From contig NZ_SLZK01000009.1 of the NCBI RefSeq assembly GCF_004341105.1, positions 89,591 to 153,590 on the forward strand: a stretch of DNA of 64,000 bases, in the 5' to 3' direction. The DNA comes from Rhizobium sp. BK418 (lineage in GTDB: Bacteria > Pseudomonadota > Alphaproteobacteria > Rhizobiales > Rhizobiaceae). This document shows, piece by piece, positions 43,706 through 52,322 of the stretch. Both the position numbers and the translations under genes were made by a program. The notes below the pieces were generated by a model. It was not told the DNA's origin, made no database searches, and saw nothing but the letters and a program-made list of their open reading frames with translations. Each line of letters starts with the position of its first letter. Within the stretch, counting starts at the first letter, position 1.

Positions 43706-44565
43706 AGGTCCACCTCCTTGCGGTTGAACCAGGCCGTCAGCGGCAGGATGATGAGGCCGATGAGCAGGAAGAGGATCACATTGCCGGCGGTCGACAGGCC
43801 GTAAAAGCCTGCCTGGTATTGCTTGTAGATGACGCTCGCGAGCACATCCGACGAAAAGCCGGGACCGCCGCGAGTCATTGCCCAGACGAGGTCGAAACTT
43901 CTGAGCCCGCCGATCAGCGAGAGCGTCACGACGGTAACGGTCGCGGGTCTGACCAGCGGAACCGTGACGCGAAAGAACATCTGGCGGCGGGTCGCGCCAT
44001 CGATGCGGGCGGCCTCATAATAGTCCGGGCTGATCGAGGCGAGACCGGCAATATAGATCACGGTTGCAAGTCCGATGCCCTTCCAGAGGTCGACGAAGAC
44101 AATGGAATAGAGTGCAAGAGCCGGGTCGGTCAGCCAGCCGGGGCCGTGGATACCAATGGCGGCGAGCACGACGTTGATCAGCCCGCGGGTCGGATGCATG
44201 AGCACCGAGAAGGTGATACCGACGCCAATCGTCGAGACGAGCACGGGAAAGAAGATCACGGTTCGAAGCAGGCCTTGCCCCCAGAGGCCGGAGGTCAGCA
44301 ATACGGCGAGCAGCAGACCGAGCACGGTTTTGGTGCCCGAGGTCAGGACGGCATAAATGATCGTATTGATCAGGCCCTGGATCAGAAAGGGCTCACGGAA
44401 GAACTGTCGATAGTTTTCCAGGCCGATGAACTGCGTGCTGAACAAATCCCAGCGCGTTAGGCTGAACCAGAAGGATGCGATCGTCGGGGCCAGAAAGAGG
44501 ACGGTGAACACCACCGCCGCCGGCAGCACGAACCAGTAGGGATAGGGGGACTTGCGTCTTGTCAT
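43702..44565 (-). CDS. Rhamnoside-operon ABC permease, MalF type
   Basis: 287 residues with N-terminal membrane segment (PYWFVLPAAVVFTVLFLAP) and EAA loop (YEAARIDGATRRQMFFRV). Partner of the MalG-type permease. It follows the binding-protein gene after a strong intercistronic hairpin. Confidence 0.88.
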   Translation of the reverse strand: MTRRKSPYPYWFVLPAAVVFTVLFLAPTIASFWFSLTRWDLFSTQFIGLENYRQFFREPFLIQGLINTIIYAVLTSGTKTVLGLLLAVLLTSGLWGQGLLRTVIFFPVLVSTIGVGITFSVLMHPTRGLINVVLAAIGIHGPGWLTDPALALYSIVFVDLWKGIGLATVIYIAGLASISPDYYEAARIDGATRRQMFFRVTVPLVRPATVTVVTLSLIGGLRSFDLVWAMTRGGPGFSSDVLASVIYKQYQAGFYGLSTAGNVILFLLIGLIILPLTAWFNRKEVDL

Positions 44566-44583
44566 ACGGACACCTTGAGGCGT

Positions 44584-44615
44584 CCCCCATCCAGGCCGAT
44601 GAGCCTGGATGGGGG
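44584..44615 (-). other. Strong intercistronic hairpin after the binding-protein gene
   Basis: CCCCCATCCAGG and CCTGGATGGGGG form a perfect 12-base stem with an eight-base loop, 14 bases after the binding-protein stop. No T-run; probably protects the upstream message or partly terminates transcription. Confidence 0.7.
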
Positions 44616-44628
44616 ATCGGCTGGGAGG

Positions 44629-45903
44629 TTACCAGTTCGGCAGGCCAAGCTGCTTGGCTTGCTTCTCGACATCCTGGTCGTAGAGGGCAGCGGCGTCCTT
44701 GGCAGAGCGGATGCCAGTCCCGACCTCGACTGTAATCTGCTCGAGCGCCGGTCCCTTGACGGGCGAGAGGAATTCGAGCGCCGGACCATTGCGTCCCGCC
44801 GTCTCGAAATAGGGAAACATATCGGAAACGGCCGGTGGAATATCCTTCGGCAGTTCGCAGCCCTTGACGAGATAGGGACCGGAGGGCACGGCCTTCGCCA
44901 TTAGGTCGCAGGCTTCCTTGGAGCCGACGAAATCGAGAAATTTTTTGGCTTCCTCGACATTTGCGGACTTTGCGGAAACGTAGAGTGCCGAGGGCATCCA
45001 GACCGTCAGGCCGTTCTTGCCGGCGTCGGTTCCTGGCTGGGCGAAGAAGCCGAGATCCTTGAGATTGTCAGGGAAATTCTGTTGGACGTTGCCGATGCCG
45101 AAGGTGAGGTTCGGATAGTGCGCTGCTTCGCCGGTGGCGACCATGCGCATGCCGTCGTCAAAGGTCGCGGCGCCAAAGTCTGCATTGAGGTAACCGCCCT
45201 TCGCCACCTCCTCCAGATGTTCGAAGCCCCGCAGTGCGGCCGGCGTATTGGCATATTTGACCTTGTTGGCCGTGTAGTCGTCCGCGAACGTCGGAACCTC
45301 CGACTGCACGTTGTAGAAATCGGCCAGGACGAAGAGCTGCGAGGTCCAGGTCGTCCCATAGGTCTGTGCCACAGCGACCTTGCCGGCGGCCTTGATTTTC
45401 TCGTTGTTGCTCATGAACTCCGCCCAGGTCTTTGGGGGCGTGAGGCCGAGATCAGCGTAGATCTTTCTGTTATAGAAGATGCCGCCGCCCATGGCCGGAC
45501 CGAAGGGAATGCCGCGGACATGGCCATCGGGGCTGGTGACGACCTTCTTGAACGTGTCGAGAATACCCGCCTCCGAGGGAAGGTCGGTAAGGTCTGCTAT
45601 CGTTTCCTGCGGCTTCAACGCCTGGAAGAGCGAGCCGCTATTGTATTGAAAGACATCGGCCATCTCGCCGGTTGCGAGCCGGGTCTTGATGATGTTGTCG
45701 CCCTCCGAGCCGCCGGCGCGCTGCTCGACGTCAAAGGTGACATCAGGATGCTTTTCCATATAGGCCTTGGAAACGGCATCGAACGAGGCAATGGATTCCG
45801 GATTGGTGTCAATCAGCACGCTGAGGGTCACATCCGCATGTGCCACTCCAGCGGCAAGAGCCATGATGCTGGCTGCAAGGATGCTGCACTTCGTCATTCG
45901 CAT
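44629..45903 (-). CDS. Rhamnoside-operon substrate-binding protein
   Basis: 424 residues from ATG 45903, which has GGAGGAA at ideal spacing; an ATG two codons earlier overlaps that site. Signal peptide ILAASIMALAAGVAHA, then a family 1 binding protein (GGGIFYNRKIYADLGLTPP). It is second in the operon after the rhamnosidase gene. It presumably captures rhamnose-containing oligosaccharides or glycosides in the periplasm; the ligand is inferred from the enzyme only. Confidence 0.87.
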   Translation of the reverse strand: MRMTKCSILAASIMALAAGVAHADVTLSVLIDTNPESIASFDAVSKAYMEKHPDVTFDVEQRAGGSEGDNIIKTRLATGEMADVFQYNSGSLFQALKPQETIADLTDLPSEAGILDTFKKVVTSPDGHVRGIPFGPAMGGGIFYNRKIYADLGLTPPKTWAEFMSNNEKIKAAGKVAVAQTYGTTWTSQLFVLADFYNVQSEVPTFADDYTANKVKYANTPAALRGFEHLEEVAKGGYLNADFGAATFDDGMRMVATGEAAHYPNLTFGIGNVQQNFPDNLKDLGFFAQPGTDAGKNGLTVWMPSALYVSAKSANVEEAKKFLDFVGSKEACDLMAKAVPSGPYLVKGCELPKDIPPAVSDMFPYFETAGRNGPALEFLSPVKGPALEQITVEVGTGIRSAKDAAALYDQDVEKQAKQLGLPNW

Positions 45904-45977
45904 AGTCATTTCCTCCTCTTGAAGACCGGAATGCGCTGGCTGGCCTGCCGCAGATCAGTGATCCGCGGGAAACCGCA

Positions 45978-48311
45978 TCAGATGGAAAATGTAACTTTAT
46001 GCTCCCCCGCGCCGAGATTGATCTCCTGACCTTGCTCGACCGTTTCCCCATTCGCTTTCAGTGCCTTACGGATGCCTCTGCCCTGCAGGCGTGCAGTAAC
46101 GCCCTGCGGCAGCACCAGACGGCACGTGACGGAACCCTCCTCCAGGGTCCATCCGGCCTCGATGCGGCCAAAGCGCGTGTCATGCCAGGCGGAAACCGGC
46201 GAGAGAGCGGGCAGGATTGCAGGATCGAAGACGATCTCCTCGAAGCCAGGCTTGTCTTCCTGCGGTTTGATCCCGGCCACGTCTTCGAAAAGCCACTGGC
46301 AGACGGCGCCATAGGCGTAGTGATTGTAGCTGTTCATGTCCGGATCGTAGATCGTGCCGTCTTCGGCAAGTGCATCCCATCGCTCCCAGATCGATGTCGC
46401 GCCGCGCTCGACCTGATAGAGCCAACCAGGAACCTTGCGGTTGAGGAACATCTTTTCAGCAAGGTCCAGCATGCCAAGCCGGGTCAACGCCGGCAAAAGG
46501 GCAGGGGTGCCGATGAAGCCAGTACCGATGACGCCGTCGGTTTCTTCTGCCACCCTGCGGAAATAGCTGCGAGCGGCCGCCTCATATTCCGGCGGAACGA
46601 GACCGTGGAGAAACGCCAGAGACCAGGAGGTCTGGTCGTTGTGGGCAATGCGGCCGGAGGGCGCAAAGAACTCGTGCTTGAACGCCGACTTGATCTCATC
46701 AGCGCGCCTTTCGAGCCGTGTCGCTTCGACCGTCTCGCCAAGAATACGGGCGATCTTCGCCGTCAGCTGCGCGGAGATGAAGTGGTAGAGGGTCGCGGCG
46801 CAATCGTCTGCCACCGTCGGACGCGGCTTCCGGTTGTCGCCGACCGGCTGAAGCCAGTCGCCGAAAGTGAAGCCCTGCGCGCCCCAGACGGCAGGTGGGC
46901 GGATGATCGGGCCATTCGAGATGCCCCAGAGATAATCGAGCCAGCGCAGCATGGCTGGGAAACATTCCTCCAATACGGCGGTGTCGCCATAGTGCAGGTA
47001 GAGCTGCCAGGGGATGATGACGATCGCATCGCCCCAGCCGGTCGAGCCCGCCCAGTCGCCGCGACCATTGATCGGGTGCAAGCGCGTCGGATCGGGGGAA
47101 AAATGCGAGACTGCGCCATCGGCACGCTGGTCGTGGATTACATCGCGAAGATATTTTCTGAGGAAGGACTGGCTGTCTGCAAGCCAACAGGCTGTTCCGG
47201 CAAAGACTTGGGCATCACCGGTCCAGCCGAGGCGCTCATCGCGCTGCGGGCAATCGGTCGGCACTTCGATGAAGTTGGAACGCTGCGACCAGATGGTGTT
47301 GTCGACCAGCTTGTTGACAGCGGCAACGCCTGAGGTAAAGCCGCCGGCAGCGACAGGCACCGAAGTCACCGGCACCATGGTGACGGCCAGCAGTTCAGCC
47401 TGCCCGGTTACGCTGACGCGCGCATAGCGGAAGCCCATGAAGGTGAAGAGAGGCGCGTATTCTTCCTCGCCGTGTCCGGAGAGCGTGTAGACCAGTTCGG
47501 CGCGTGCGCTGCGGTAATTGCGGTTGTCGAAGAAGCGATCTGCGCCGAGCACTTCGGAATGCTCGACGCGCACCTGCGCACCGGCTGCACCCTTGAGGCG
47601 CAGGCGGATATAGGCGCCGGCGTTCTGGCCGAAATCATAGAGAATCCGGCCATCGGCTTCCGTCCAGCTATCGATGGGCGGGAGGCCATCCATTTCCTTG
47701 ACCGCACCGGTCTCGTGCGGAATGAGCAAAGCCTTGTCGAAGGCAATGACGTCGACGCCGTGGCTATCTTGCGGATGGATACGAGCATCGTAATCCTCGC
47801 CATAGTAGATGCCATTGCGGGTGACTGGCGTGTAGCCACTCTTCCAGCTGCCATCCGTCTTCAGCAGACGCTCGCCGCCGGCCTGCAATTCCGCAATTAC
47901 CGCTACCCGGTCGCCCCAGCAATTGATGATCGGATTGGAAGCCCACATAAGCTGGCTGCGATACCAGCCGTCACCCAGCCAGATCTCGATCCGATTGCCA
48001 CCGGGCTGCAGGAGCTTTGCAACCTCATAGGTTTGATAGGCAATCCGGTCGTCGTAGCAGGTCCAACCTGGTGTCAGGAGGTCTCCGCCCACACGATTTC
48101 CGTTGATGAAGGCGCGATAGAGGCCGAGCGCCGAAATGCGCAGCGTTGCCTCCGCGGGGACGGCATCAAGCGCGAATTCGCGCGATACAAACGTGCCGGC
48201 CGTTGCCTGGCCGCCGTCGCAGGACGGGCCGATCATCGATGCAGTAAATTGGAAAGCAGAACCGGCAAACCCGTCTTCCCCGGCGATGCCGTGGGCCGAA
48301 ACTGTCTTCAT
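45978..48311 (-). CDS. Alpha-L-rhamnosidase, GH78
   Basis: 777 residues, no signal peptide, so cytoplasmic. N-terminal beta domains (TFVSREFALDAV; LGLYRAFINGNRVGGDLLTPGWTCYDDRIAYQTYEV; WLGDGWYRSQLMW) precede the (alpha/alpha)6 barrel with the GH78 hallmark VPTDCPQRDERLGWTGDAQVF, which supplies catalytic acidic residues, and SIWERWDALAEDG. The C-terminal beta domain is complete. GGGAGG precedes the ATG. It removes terminal alpha-L-rhamnose from glycosides after import by the transporter encoded behind it, for example plant flavonoid or cell-wall rhamnosides. Confidence 0.92.
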   Translation of the reverse strand: MKTVSAHGIAGEDGFAGSAFQFTASMIGPSCDGGQATAGTFVSREFALDAVPAEATLRISALGLYRAFINGNRVGGDLLTPGWTCYDDRIAYQTYEVAKLLQPGGNRIEIWLGDGWYRSQLMWASNPIINCWGDRVAVIAELQAGGERLLKTDGSWKSGYTPVTRNGIYYGEDYDARIHPQDSHGVDVIAFDKALLIPHETGAVKEMDGLPPIDSWTEADGRILYDFGQNAGAYIRLRLKGAAGAQVRVEHSEVLGADRFFDNRNYRSARAELVYTLSGHGEEEYAPLFTFMGFRYARVSVTGQAELLAVTMVPVTSVPVAAGGFTSGVAAVNKLVDNTIWSQRSNFIEVPTDCPQRDERLGWTGDAQVFAGTACWLADSQSFLRKYLRDVIHDQRADGAVSHFSPDPTRLHPINGRGDWAGSTGWGDAIVIIPWQLYLHYGDTAVLEECFPAMLRWLDYLWGISNGPIIRPPAVWGAQGFTFGDWLQPVGDNRKPRPTVADDCAATLYHFISAQLTAKIARILGETVEATRLERRADEIKSAFKHEFFAPSGRIAHNDQTSWSLAFLHGLVPPEYEAAARSYFRRVAEETDGVIGTGFIGTPALLPALTRLGMLDLAEKMFLNRKVPGWLYQVERGATSIWERWDALAEDGTIYDPDMNSYNHYAYGAVCQWLFEDVAGIKPQEDKPGFEEIVFDPAILPALSPVSAWHDTRFGRIEAGWTLEEGSVTCRLVLPQGVTARLQGRGIRKALKANGETVEQGQEINLGAGEHKVTFSI

Positions 48312-48355
48312 CTGGAACCTCCCTCCACCACCAATTCCTCCGGTGGCTGCTCCGT

Positions 48356-48385
48356 GTGTATCGTTCTATGTATATCATTCTACAC
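48356..48385. promoter_or_regulatory. Candidate operator between the rhamnosidase and lacI genes
   Basis: Two direct repeats ATCGTTCTAT (48360-48369) and ATCATTCTAC (48374-48383) 14 bases apart, within an outer inverted pair GTGTA/TACAC. The AT-rich block is the only structured sequence in this 141-bp divergent gap and is a plausible site for the LacI-type regulator. Confidence 0.4.
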
Positions 48386-48452
48386 TATCGATTGCCGCGC
48401 AAGAGCTTTTGTGCCTATAATTTCTCGACACTTGAGAGTGAGGCAATTTGGA

Positions 48453-49472
48453 ATGAAAAATCAGGCCGTTAACGCGACGAGGGACAGGGTCACGATCCGC
48501 GATGTGGCGCAGGATGCCGGCGTCTCCGTCGCAGCGGTATCGAAAGTCTTGCGCAATGCCTACGGCGTCAGCGAAATCCTGCGAACGAAGGTCGAGACCT
48601 CGATCGAGAAGCTGAATTACCGGCCTTCGGTCGCAGCGCGCGCCATGCGCGGCCGCACGCAAACCGTCGGCGTCTTGGTGATCGAATTGTCGAACCCGTT
48701 CCTGGCGGGCGTCATTGAGGAGGCGAATGCTACCTTGGCGGAAAGCAGCTTCAAGGCGCTGATTGGTATCGGCCGCTCCACAAGTCCGATTGAAGCGTCG
48801 ATGATCGAATCGATGATCGATAACCGTATGGATGGCGTGCTGATCATCGCGCCGCGCATTTCGGGCAAGGTGCTGGAGCGCTATGCCCGTCAGATTCCGA
48901 TCGTCGTGATTGCCCATCACGAGCCGCATGCCCAGACTTATGACACGGTCAATTCCGATGACCGCAGGGGCGCCCAACTGGCGGTCGAATCAGCATTACG
49001 GTCCGGCTATAGGGATATTGCGATGCTCGGCTATGATCTTGCCGATTCGCCGCCGACCATCGTCGCGCTTCAGCGCGAGAAGGGCTATCTGGACGGCGTG
49101 AAGGCCGCAGGGCTGGAGGCTCGGATCATCCGCTTGCCATTGGTCGGTGCTGACCGCCGCGCTGCGATCAATGATTTCCTGGCCTTAAAAGATCGTCCGC
49201 GTGCGGTTTTCGTCTGGTCCGATCTCGATGCGGTGCCGCTCATCAATGCCGCCCGCATGAGCGGCATACGGGTTCCGGAGGATCTTGCGATTATCGGCTA
49301 CGACAATTCGCCGATGGCAGCCATCCCACTTGTCGGTCTCACCAGTGTGGACCAGAACGCTGCGGAACTCGGCAGAACCGCTGCCGAGATGCTGCTCGGT
49401 CGCATCGATGGCCGAGAGGAGGCCCGGCATCTGCTGGTCGAGCCGCATGTCGAAATGCGCGGAAGCACGTGA
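48453..49472 (+). CDS. LacI-family regulator of the rhamnoside operon
   Basis: 339 residues from ATG 48453; the open frame far upstream is a shadow of the rhamnosidase gene. The helix-turn-helix VTIRDVAQDAGVSVAAVSKVLRNAYGVS is near the N-terminus, followed by the hinge RAMRGRTQTVGVLV and a periplasmic-binding-protein-like domain. It is divergent from the rhamnosidase operon and so is its likely repressor, with a rhamnoside or rhamnose as candidate inducer. Confidence 0.88.
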   Translation: MKNQAVNATRDRVTIRDVAQDAGVSVAAVSKVLRNAYGVSEILRTKVETSIEKLNYRPSVAARAMRGRTQTVGVLVIELSNPFLAGVIEEANATLAESSFKALIGIGRSTSPIEASMIESMIDNRMDGVLIIAPRISGKVLERYARQIPIVVIAHHEPHAQTYDTVNSDDRRGAQLAVESALRSGYRDIAMLGYDLADSPPTIVALQREKGYLDGVKAAGLEARIIRLPLVGADRRAAINDFLALKDRPRAVFVWSDLDAVPLINAARMSGIRVPEDLAIIGYDNSPMAAIPLVGLTSVDQNAAELGRTAAEMLLGRIDGREEARHLLVEPHVEMRGST

Positions 49473-49502
49473 GGGGGGAGGCGGACTTCCGGAAGCCACG
49501 GA

Positions 49503-49922
49503 TTATGCCGCGGCAAAGAAGGCCCGCAGCACGTCTTTGCGTTTTATGATATCGGCAACGCTATACCGATCGAAGACGCCGATAAAAGCGGCCGTCGCCT
49601 CTTGCAGAATGGGCGGCATGCCGCAGCCGCCCCTGATGGAGCAGGAAGAGCACTCAAGAATATCGTCCAGGCTTTCGGTATGTCGGAGCAGATCGCCGAG
49701 ATTGATGGAGGCCGCGGGACGGCCGAGCCGGATTCCGCCATTTCTACCCCTGATCGATTCCACGAAGCCGGCTCTCGCCAGATCCTGAACCACCTTCATC
49801 AGATGGTTCTGGGAGATCTCATAGGCTTCTGCGACCTCCTTGATCGAACAGATTTCTGCCTCCTGTGATCCGAGGTAAATCATCGTGCGGATCGCATAGT
49901 CGGTGTACAGTGTGAGCTTCAT
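49503..49922 (-). CDS. nsrR: NsrR, Rrf2-family nitric-oxide-sensing repressor
   Basis: 139 residues from ATG 49922; a longer frame to 50039 is unsupported. Rrf2 winged helix (KLTLYTDYAIRTMIYLGSQ, SIKEVAEAYEISQNHLMKVVQDLARAGFVESIRGRNGGI) and three cluster-binding cysteines at 91, 94 and 100 (CSSCSIRGGC). NsrR carries an iron-sulfur cluster destroyed by NO, which releases repression. It is divergent from the hemoglobin genes and two NsrR-type boxes lie between them, so this identification is favoured over RirA or IscR. Confidence 0.88.
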   Translation of the reverse strand: MKLTLYTDYAIRTMIYLGSQEAEICSIKEVAEAYEISQNHLMKVVQDLARAGFVESIRGRNGGIRLGRPAASINLGDLLRHTESLDDILECSSCSIRGGCGMPPILQEATAAFIGVFDRYSVADIIKRKDVLRAFFAAA

Positions 49923-49951
49923 CGCACCTGCGTCAAAACGCCCGAAAGAAA

Positions 49952-49974
49952 ATGATGCATTGCAATAGCATCTT
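49952..49974. promoter_or_regulatory. Candidate NsrR box 1
   Basis: On the minus strand AAGATGC, nine bases, GCATC: the inverted GATGC/GCATC arms match the NsrR consensus (GATGCAT-type half sites) as I recall it. It lies 30 bases upstream of nsrR. Confidence 0.6.
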
Positions 49975-49991
49975 TTATTGGCTCCGTATAC

Positions 49992-50008
49992 ATGCATTCT
50001 AGATGCAT
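49992..50008. promoter_or_regulatory. Candidate NsrR box 2
   Basis: ATGCAT, five bases, ATGCAT, an inverted repeat of self-complementary half sites, 17 bases before the start of the truncated-hemoglobin gene. Confidence 0.6.
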
Positions 50009-50025
50009 GATTACGGAGCGATACG

Positions 50026-50715
50026 ATGCATGCGGCCAAGTTGAAAGAGAGCCAGATCCTCCCGGTGCTGGAGCGATTTTACGAGAAAGTTCGTCGCGAT
50101 CCGATGCTTGGCCCGGTTTTCGCTGTGGTCGCGGATTGGCCGGAACATTTGCAGCGGCTGACCGAGTTCTGGTCCTCGCTGATGCTCACATCAGGAAAAT
50201 ACAAAGGCAATCCCGTCGCGATGCATTTGATCCATGCGGACAAGATAGAGTCCGTAATGTTCGAGCGTTGGCTTTCGATCTGGCGCCAGACCACCGATGA
50301 GATGCTGCCGTTTCCGGTCGCGCAGGAGATGCAAATCAAGGCTGGGCGGATTGCCTCGCGGCTGAACCTGGCCCTGACGGGAGAGATGCTCGAGTTTCGG
50401 ATCGAAAGGTCTGCGTCGCTGGCGCTGAAGCCATACAAGACGACAAGGATCTTCGACGAAGTGACCGTGCCAGCCGCACTTCTCCAAAGCCATCGGGTCA
50501 AGGCCGGCGCCTGGGCACTCATTCGCGTCCTCGCTGGCAGCATGCGTCTGGTGACGGGGCAGACGGTAAGCCCTTTAAGCCCCGATTGCATCGGCCGAAT
50601 CCTCCCCGAAGTCGAACATCACCTGCAGCTAGACGGCCCCGTTCAATTTCAGGTCGAATTTTTCGATCGCGACCCTCTCCTCATTGATAGCATTGAAAGG
50701 AAAGAACATGCCTAA
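50026..50715 (+). CDS. Group III truncated hemoglobin fused to a DUF1971 domain
   Basis: 229 residues. Residues 1 to about 125 are a truncated globin of group III: LERFYEKVRRDPMLGPVF at the start, and PVAMHLIHADKIESVMFERWLSIW, which should contain the heme-region His. Residues about 135-220 (YKTTRIFDEVTVPAALLQSHRVKAGAWALIRVLAGSMRL) match the cupin-like DUF1971 domain found in TehB-related tellurite-resistance proteins. No start alternatives. It overlaps the flavohemoglobin gene by eight bases. Both hemoglobins are probably co-induced by NO through NsrR. Confidence 0.85.
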   Translation: MHAAKLKESQILPVLERFYEKVRRDPMLGPVFAVVADWPEHLQRLTEFWSSLMLTSGKYKGNPVAMHLIHADKIESVMFERWLSIWRQTTDEMLPFPVAQEMQIKAGRIASRLNLALTGEMLEFRIERSASLALKPYKTTRIFDEVTVPAALLQSHRVKAGAWALIRVLAGSMRLVTGQTVSPLSPDCIGRILPEVEHHLQLDGPVQFQVEFFDRDPLLIDSIERKEHA

Positions 50716-51922
50716 ACCACTTTCGCCGCGCACGATTGAACTGGTGAAGCAGAGCGCTCCAGCGGTTGCCGCCCATGCGAGCGAGATCACGAAAACGATG
50801 TATGGGCGGCTGTTCAGAGATGAGCATATCAAGGCGCTTTTCAATCAGGCCAATCACGGCGAGAACGGCTCCCAGGTACACGCGTTGGCGACAGCAATCG
50901 TCGGTTACGCGCAGAATATCGACAATCTCGCGCCTCTCGTGCCGGTCATTGAAAGGATTGCGCACAAGCACATCGGTTTTCATATCCTGCCAGAACATTA
51001 CCCTTACGTCGCCAAATCATTGTTGGCGGCAATCCGCGAGGTATTGGGCGAGGCGGCATCCGAAGAACTGATCAATGCTTGGGGCGAAGCCTACTGGTTC
51101 CTTGCCGACACCCTAATCGAAAGGGAGGAGCAGATACGCGCCGAGCTCGAAAGGCGGGCGGGCGGCTGGAACGGCTGGCGCGAATTCAGGGTCGCCGAGA
51201 AGGTCAAGGAAAGCGATGTCGTTACATCCTTTGTCCTGCGTCCGGTCGACGGACAGGCGGTGGCACTGCATCGTGCCGGCCAGTATCTGACTTTCGATTT
51301 CAGCCTTCCTGACGGCGCCAAGATGAAGCGGAACTATTCCATCTCATCCGGCCCGAACCAGGACTTCTACCGCATTTCGGTCAAGCGGGAGGAAAACGGC
51401 AAGGGCGCCTCGCGCTATCTGCATGACCACGTCGAGGTCGGCACGATTTTGAAGGCCACGCCGCCTGCCGGCGATTTCTATCTTCCAGACGAGCCGACCA
51501 GTGAAATGATTCTCTTGTCCGGCGGTGTGGGCCTCACACCGATGGTCAGCATGCTGGAAGCGATCGCTGCAGATTATCCTGAAGTCGAGGCCCATTTCGT
51601 CCACGGAGCGCTCAACAGCTCGACGCATGCGATGGACAGGCATGTCCGCTCCCTTGCCCAACGCCATGGGCGAGTCTCGGTCAGCACTTTCTATAGCGAA
51701 CCATCTGCCAATGATGCCGCCGGCTATTCCCATGACGAGGATGGGTTCATTACAGCGAAATGGCTGGAAGCGAACACATCGATCGAAACAGCAAATTTCT
51801 ATATTTGCGGCCCAAGGCCATTCCTGCGGTCCATCGTCGGTGATCTGCTATCCCTCGGTGTTTCGCGCGATCGTATCCACTACGAATTCTTCGGCCCGGC
51901 CGACGAATTGCTGGTGGCCTAG
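50708..51922 (+). CDS. hmp: Flavohemoglobin (nitric oxide dioxygenase)
   Basis: 404 residues from ATG 50708 (GGAAAG upstream). Globin domain: MPKPLSPRTIELVKQSAPAV, B10 Tyr in TKTMYGRLF, proximal His in IAHKHIGFH. FAD domain: RNYSISSGPNQDFYRISVKRE. NAD domain: LLSGGVGLTPMVSML and FYICGPRPFL, ending HYEFFGP. Hmp converts NO plus O2 to nitrate in the cytoplasm. Translationally coupled to the truncated hemoglobin, divergent from nsrR. Confidence 0.95.
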   Translation: MPKPLSPRTIELVKQSAPAVAAHASEITKTMYGRLFRDEHIKALFNQANHGENGSQVHALATAIVGYAQNIDNLAPLVPVIERIAHKHIGFHILPEHYPYVAKSLLAAIREVLGEAASEELINAWGEAYWFLADTLIEREEQIRAELERRAGGWNGWREFRVAEKVKESDVVTSFVLRPVDGQAVALHRAGQYLTFDFSLPDGAKMKRNYSISSGPNQDFYRISVKREENGKGASRYLHDHVEVGTILKATPPAGDFYLPDEPTSEMILLSGGVGLTPMVSMLEAIAADYPEVEAHFVHGALNSSTHAMDRHVRSLAQRHGRVSVSTFYSEPSANDAAGYSHDEDGFITAKWLEANTSIETANFYICGPRPFLRSIVGDLLSLGVSRDRIHYEFFGPADELLVA

Positions 51923-51968
51923 GGGCGTCGGATCAGCAGGTTAAACTCCGGCATATCTGGAGAGTCGC

Positions 51969-52003
51969 GACCAGGCGAAGTCGACTTCCGGCTTCGCCTG
52001 GTC
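51969..52003 (+). terminator. Hairpin terminator after hmp
   Basis: GACCAGGCGAAG and CTTCGCCTGGTC form a perfect 12-base stem with an 11-base loop, 46 bases after the hmp stop. No T-run of note. Confidence 0.6.
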
Positions 52004-52322
52004 GATCTCGTTATATCGGCCGCCTTGACATCATCAATCGGAAGAGGCGGCGACGCGGATTGCGAGCGAAATTTGTCTTTGGGATAGGTCTTCGCTCCCC
52101 GATGAGGCCATTTTATCGGGTGAGCAGTCCGATTAATCGCCCGTTCATTTTGTGGTCGCTATTGACCATTATCCGCCATTTCGAACAACCCACGTTTGAA
52201 TGTAAACTCCCTCTCAAAAGCGATGAAGATGCCCAATTCGAAACGCTCGTGCTGCCGCCCGCATTCAGTTCTTCAAGTACGCATTCGTCGGACGCGAACC
52301 CAGTAGAAGAGAGTAAAGAGCT
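52004..52322 (+). promoter_or_regulatory. Upstream region of the cyclic glucan synthase gene (319 bp)
   Basis: No convincing gene; an 88-codon frame here lacks a ribosome binding site and a family. The region should hold the ndvB promoter. A TTGACA at 52027 and a TTGACC at 52162 occur, but neither has a good -10 at the right distance. Confidence 0.35.

Noticed and set aside
47472..48452. Long 5' extension of the lacI frame at 48453
   Set aside because: Reads antisense through the rhamnosidase gene; the LacI helix-turn-helix marks the real N-terminus.
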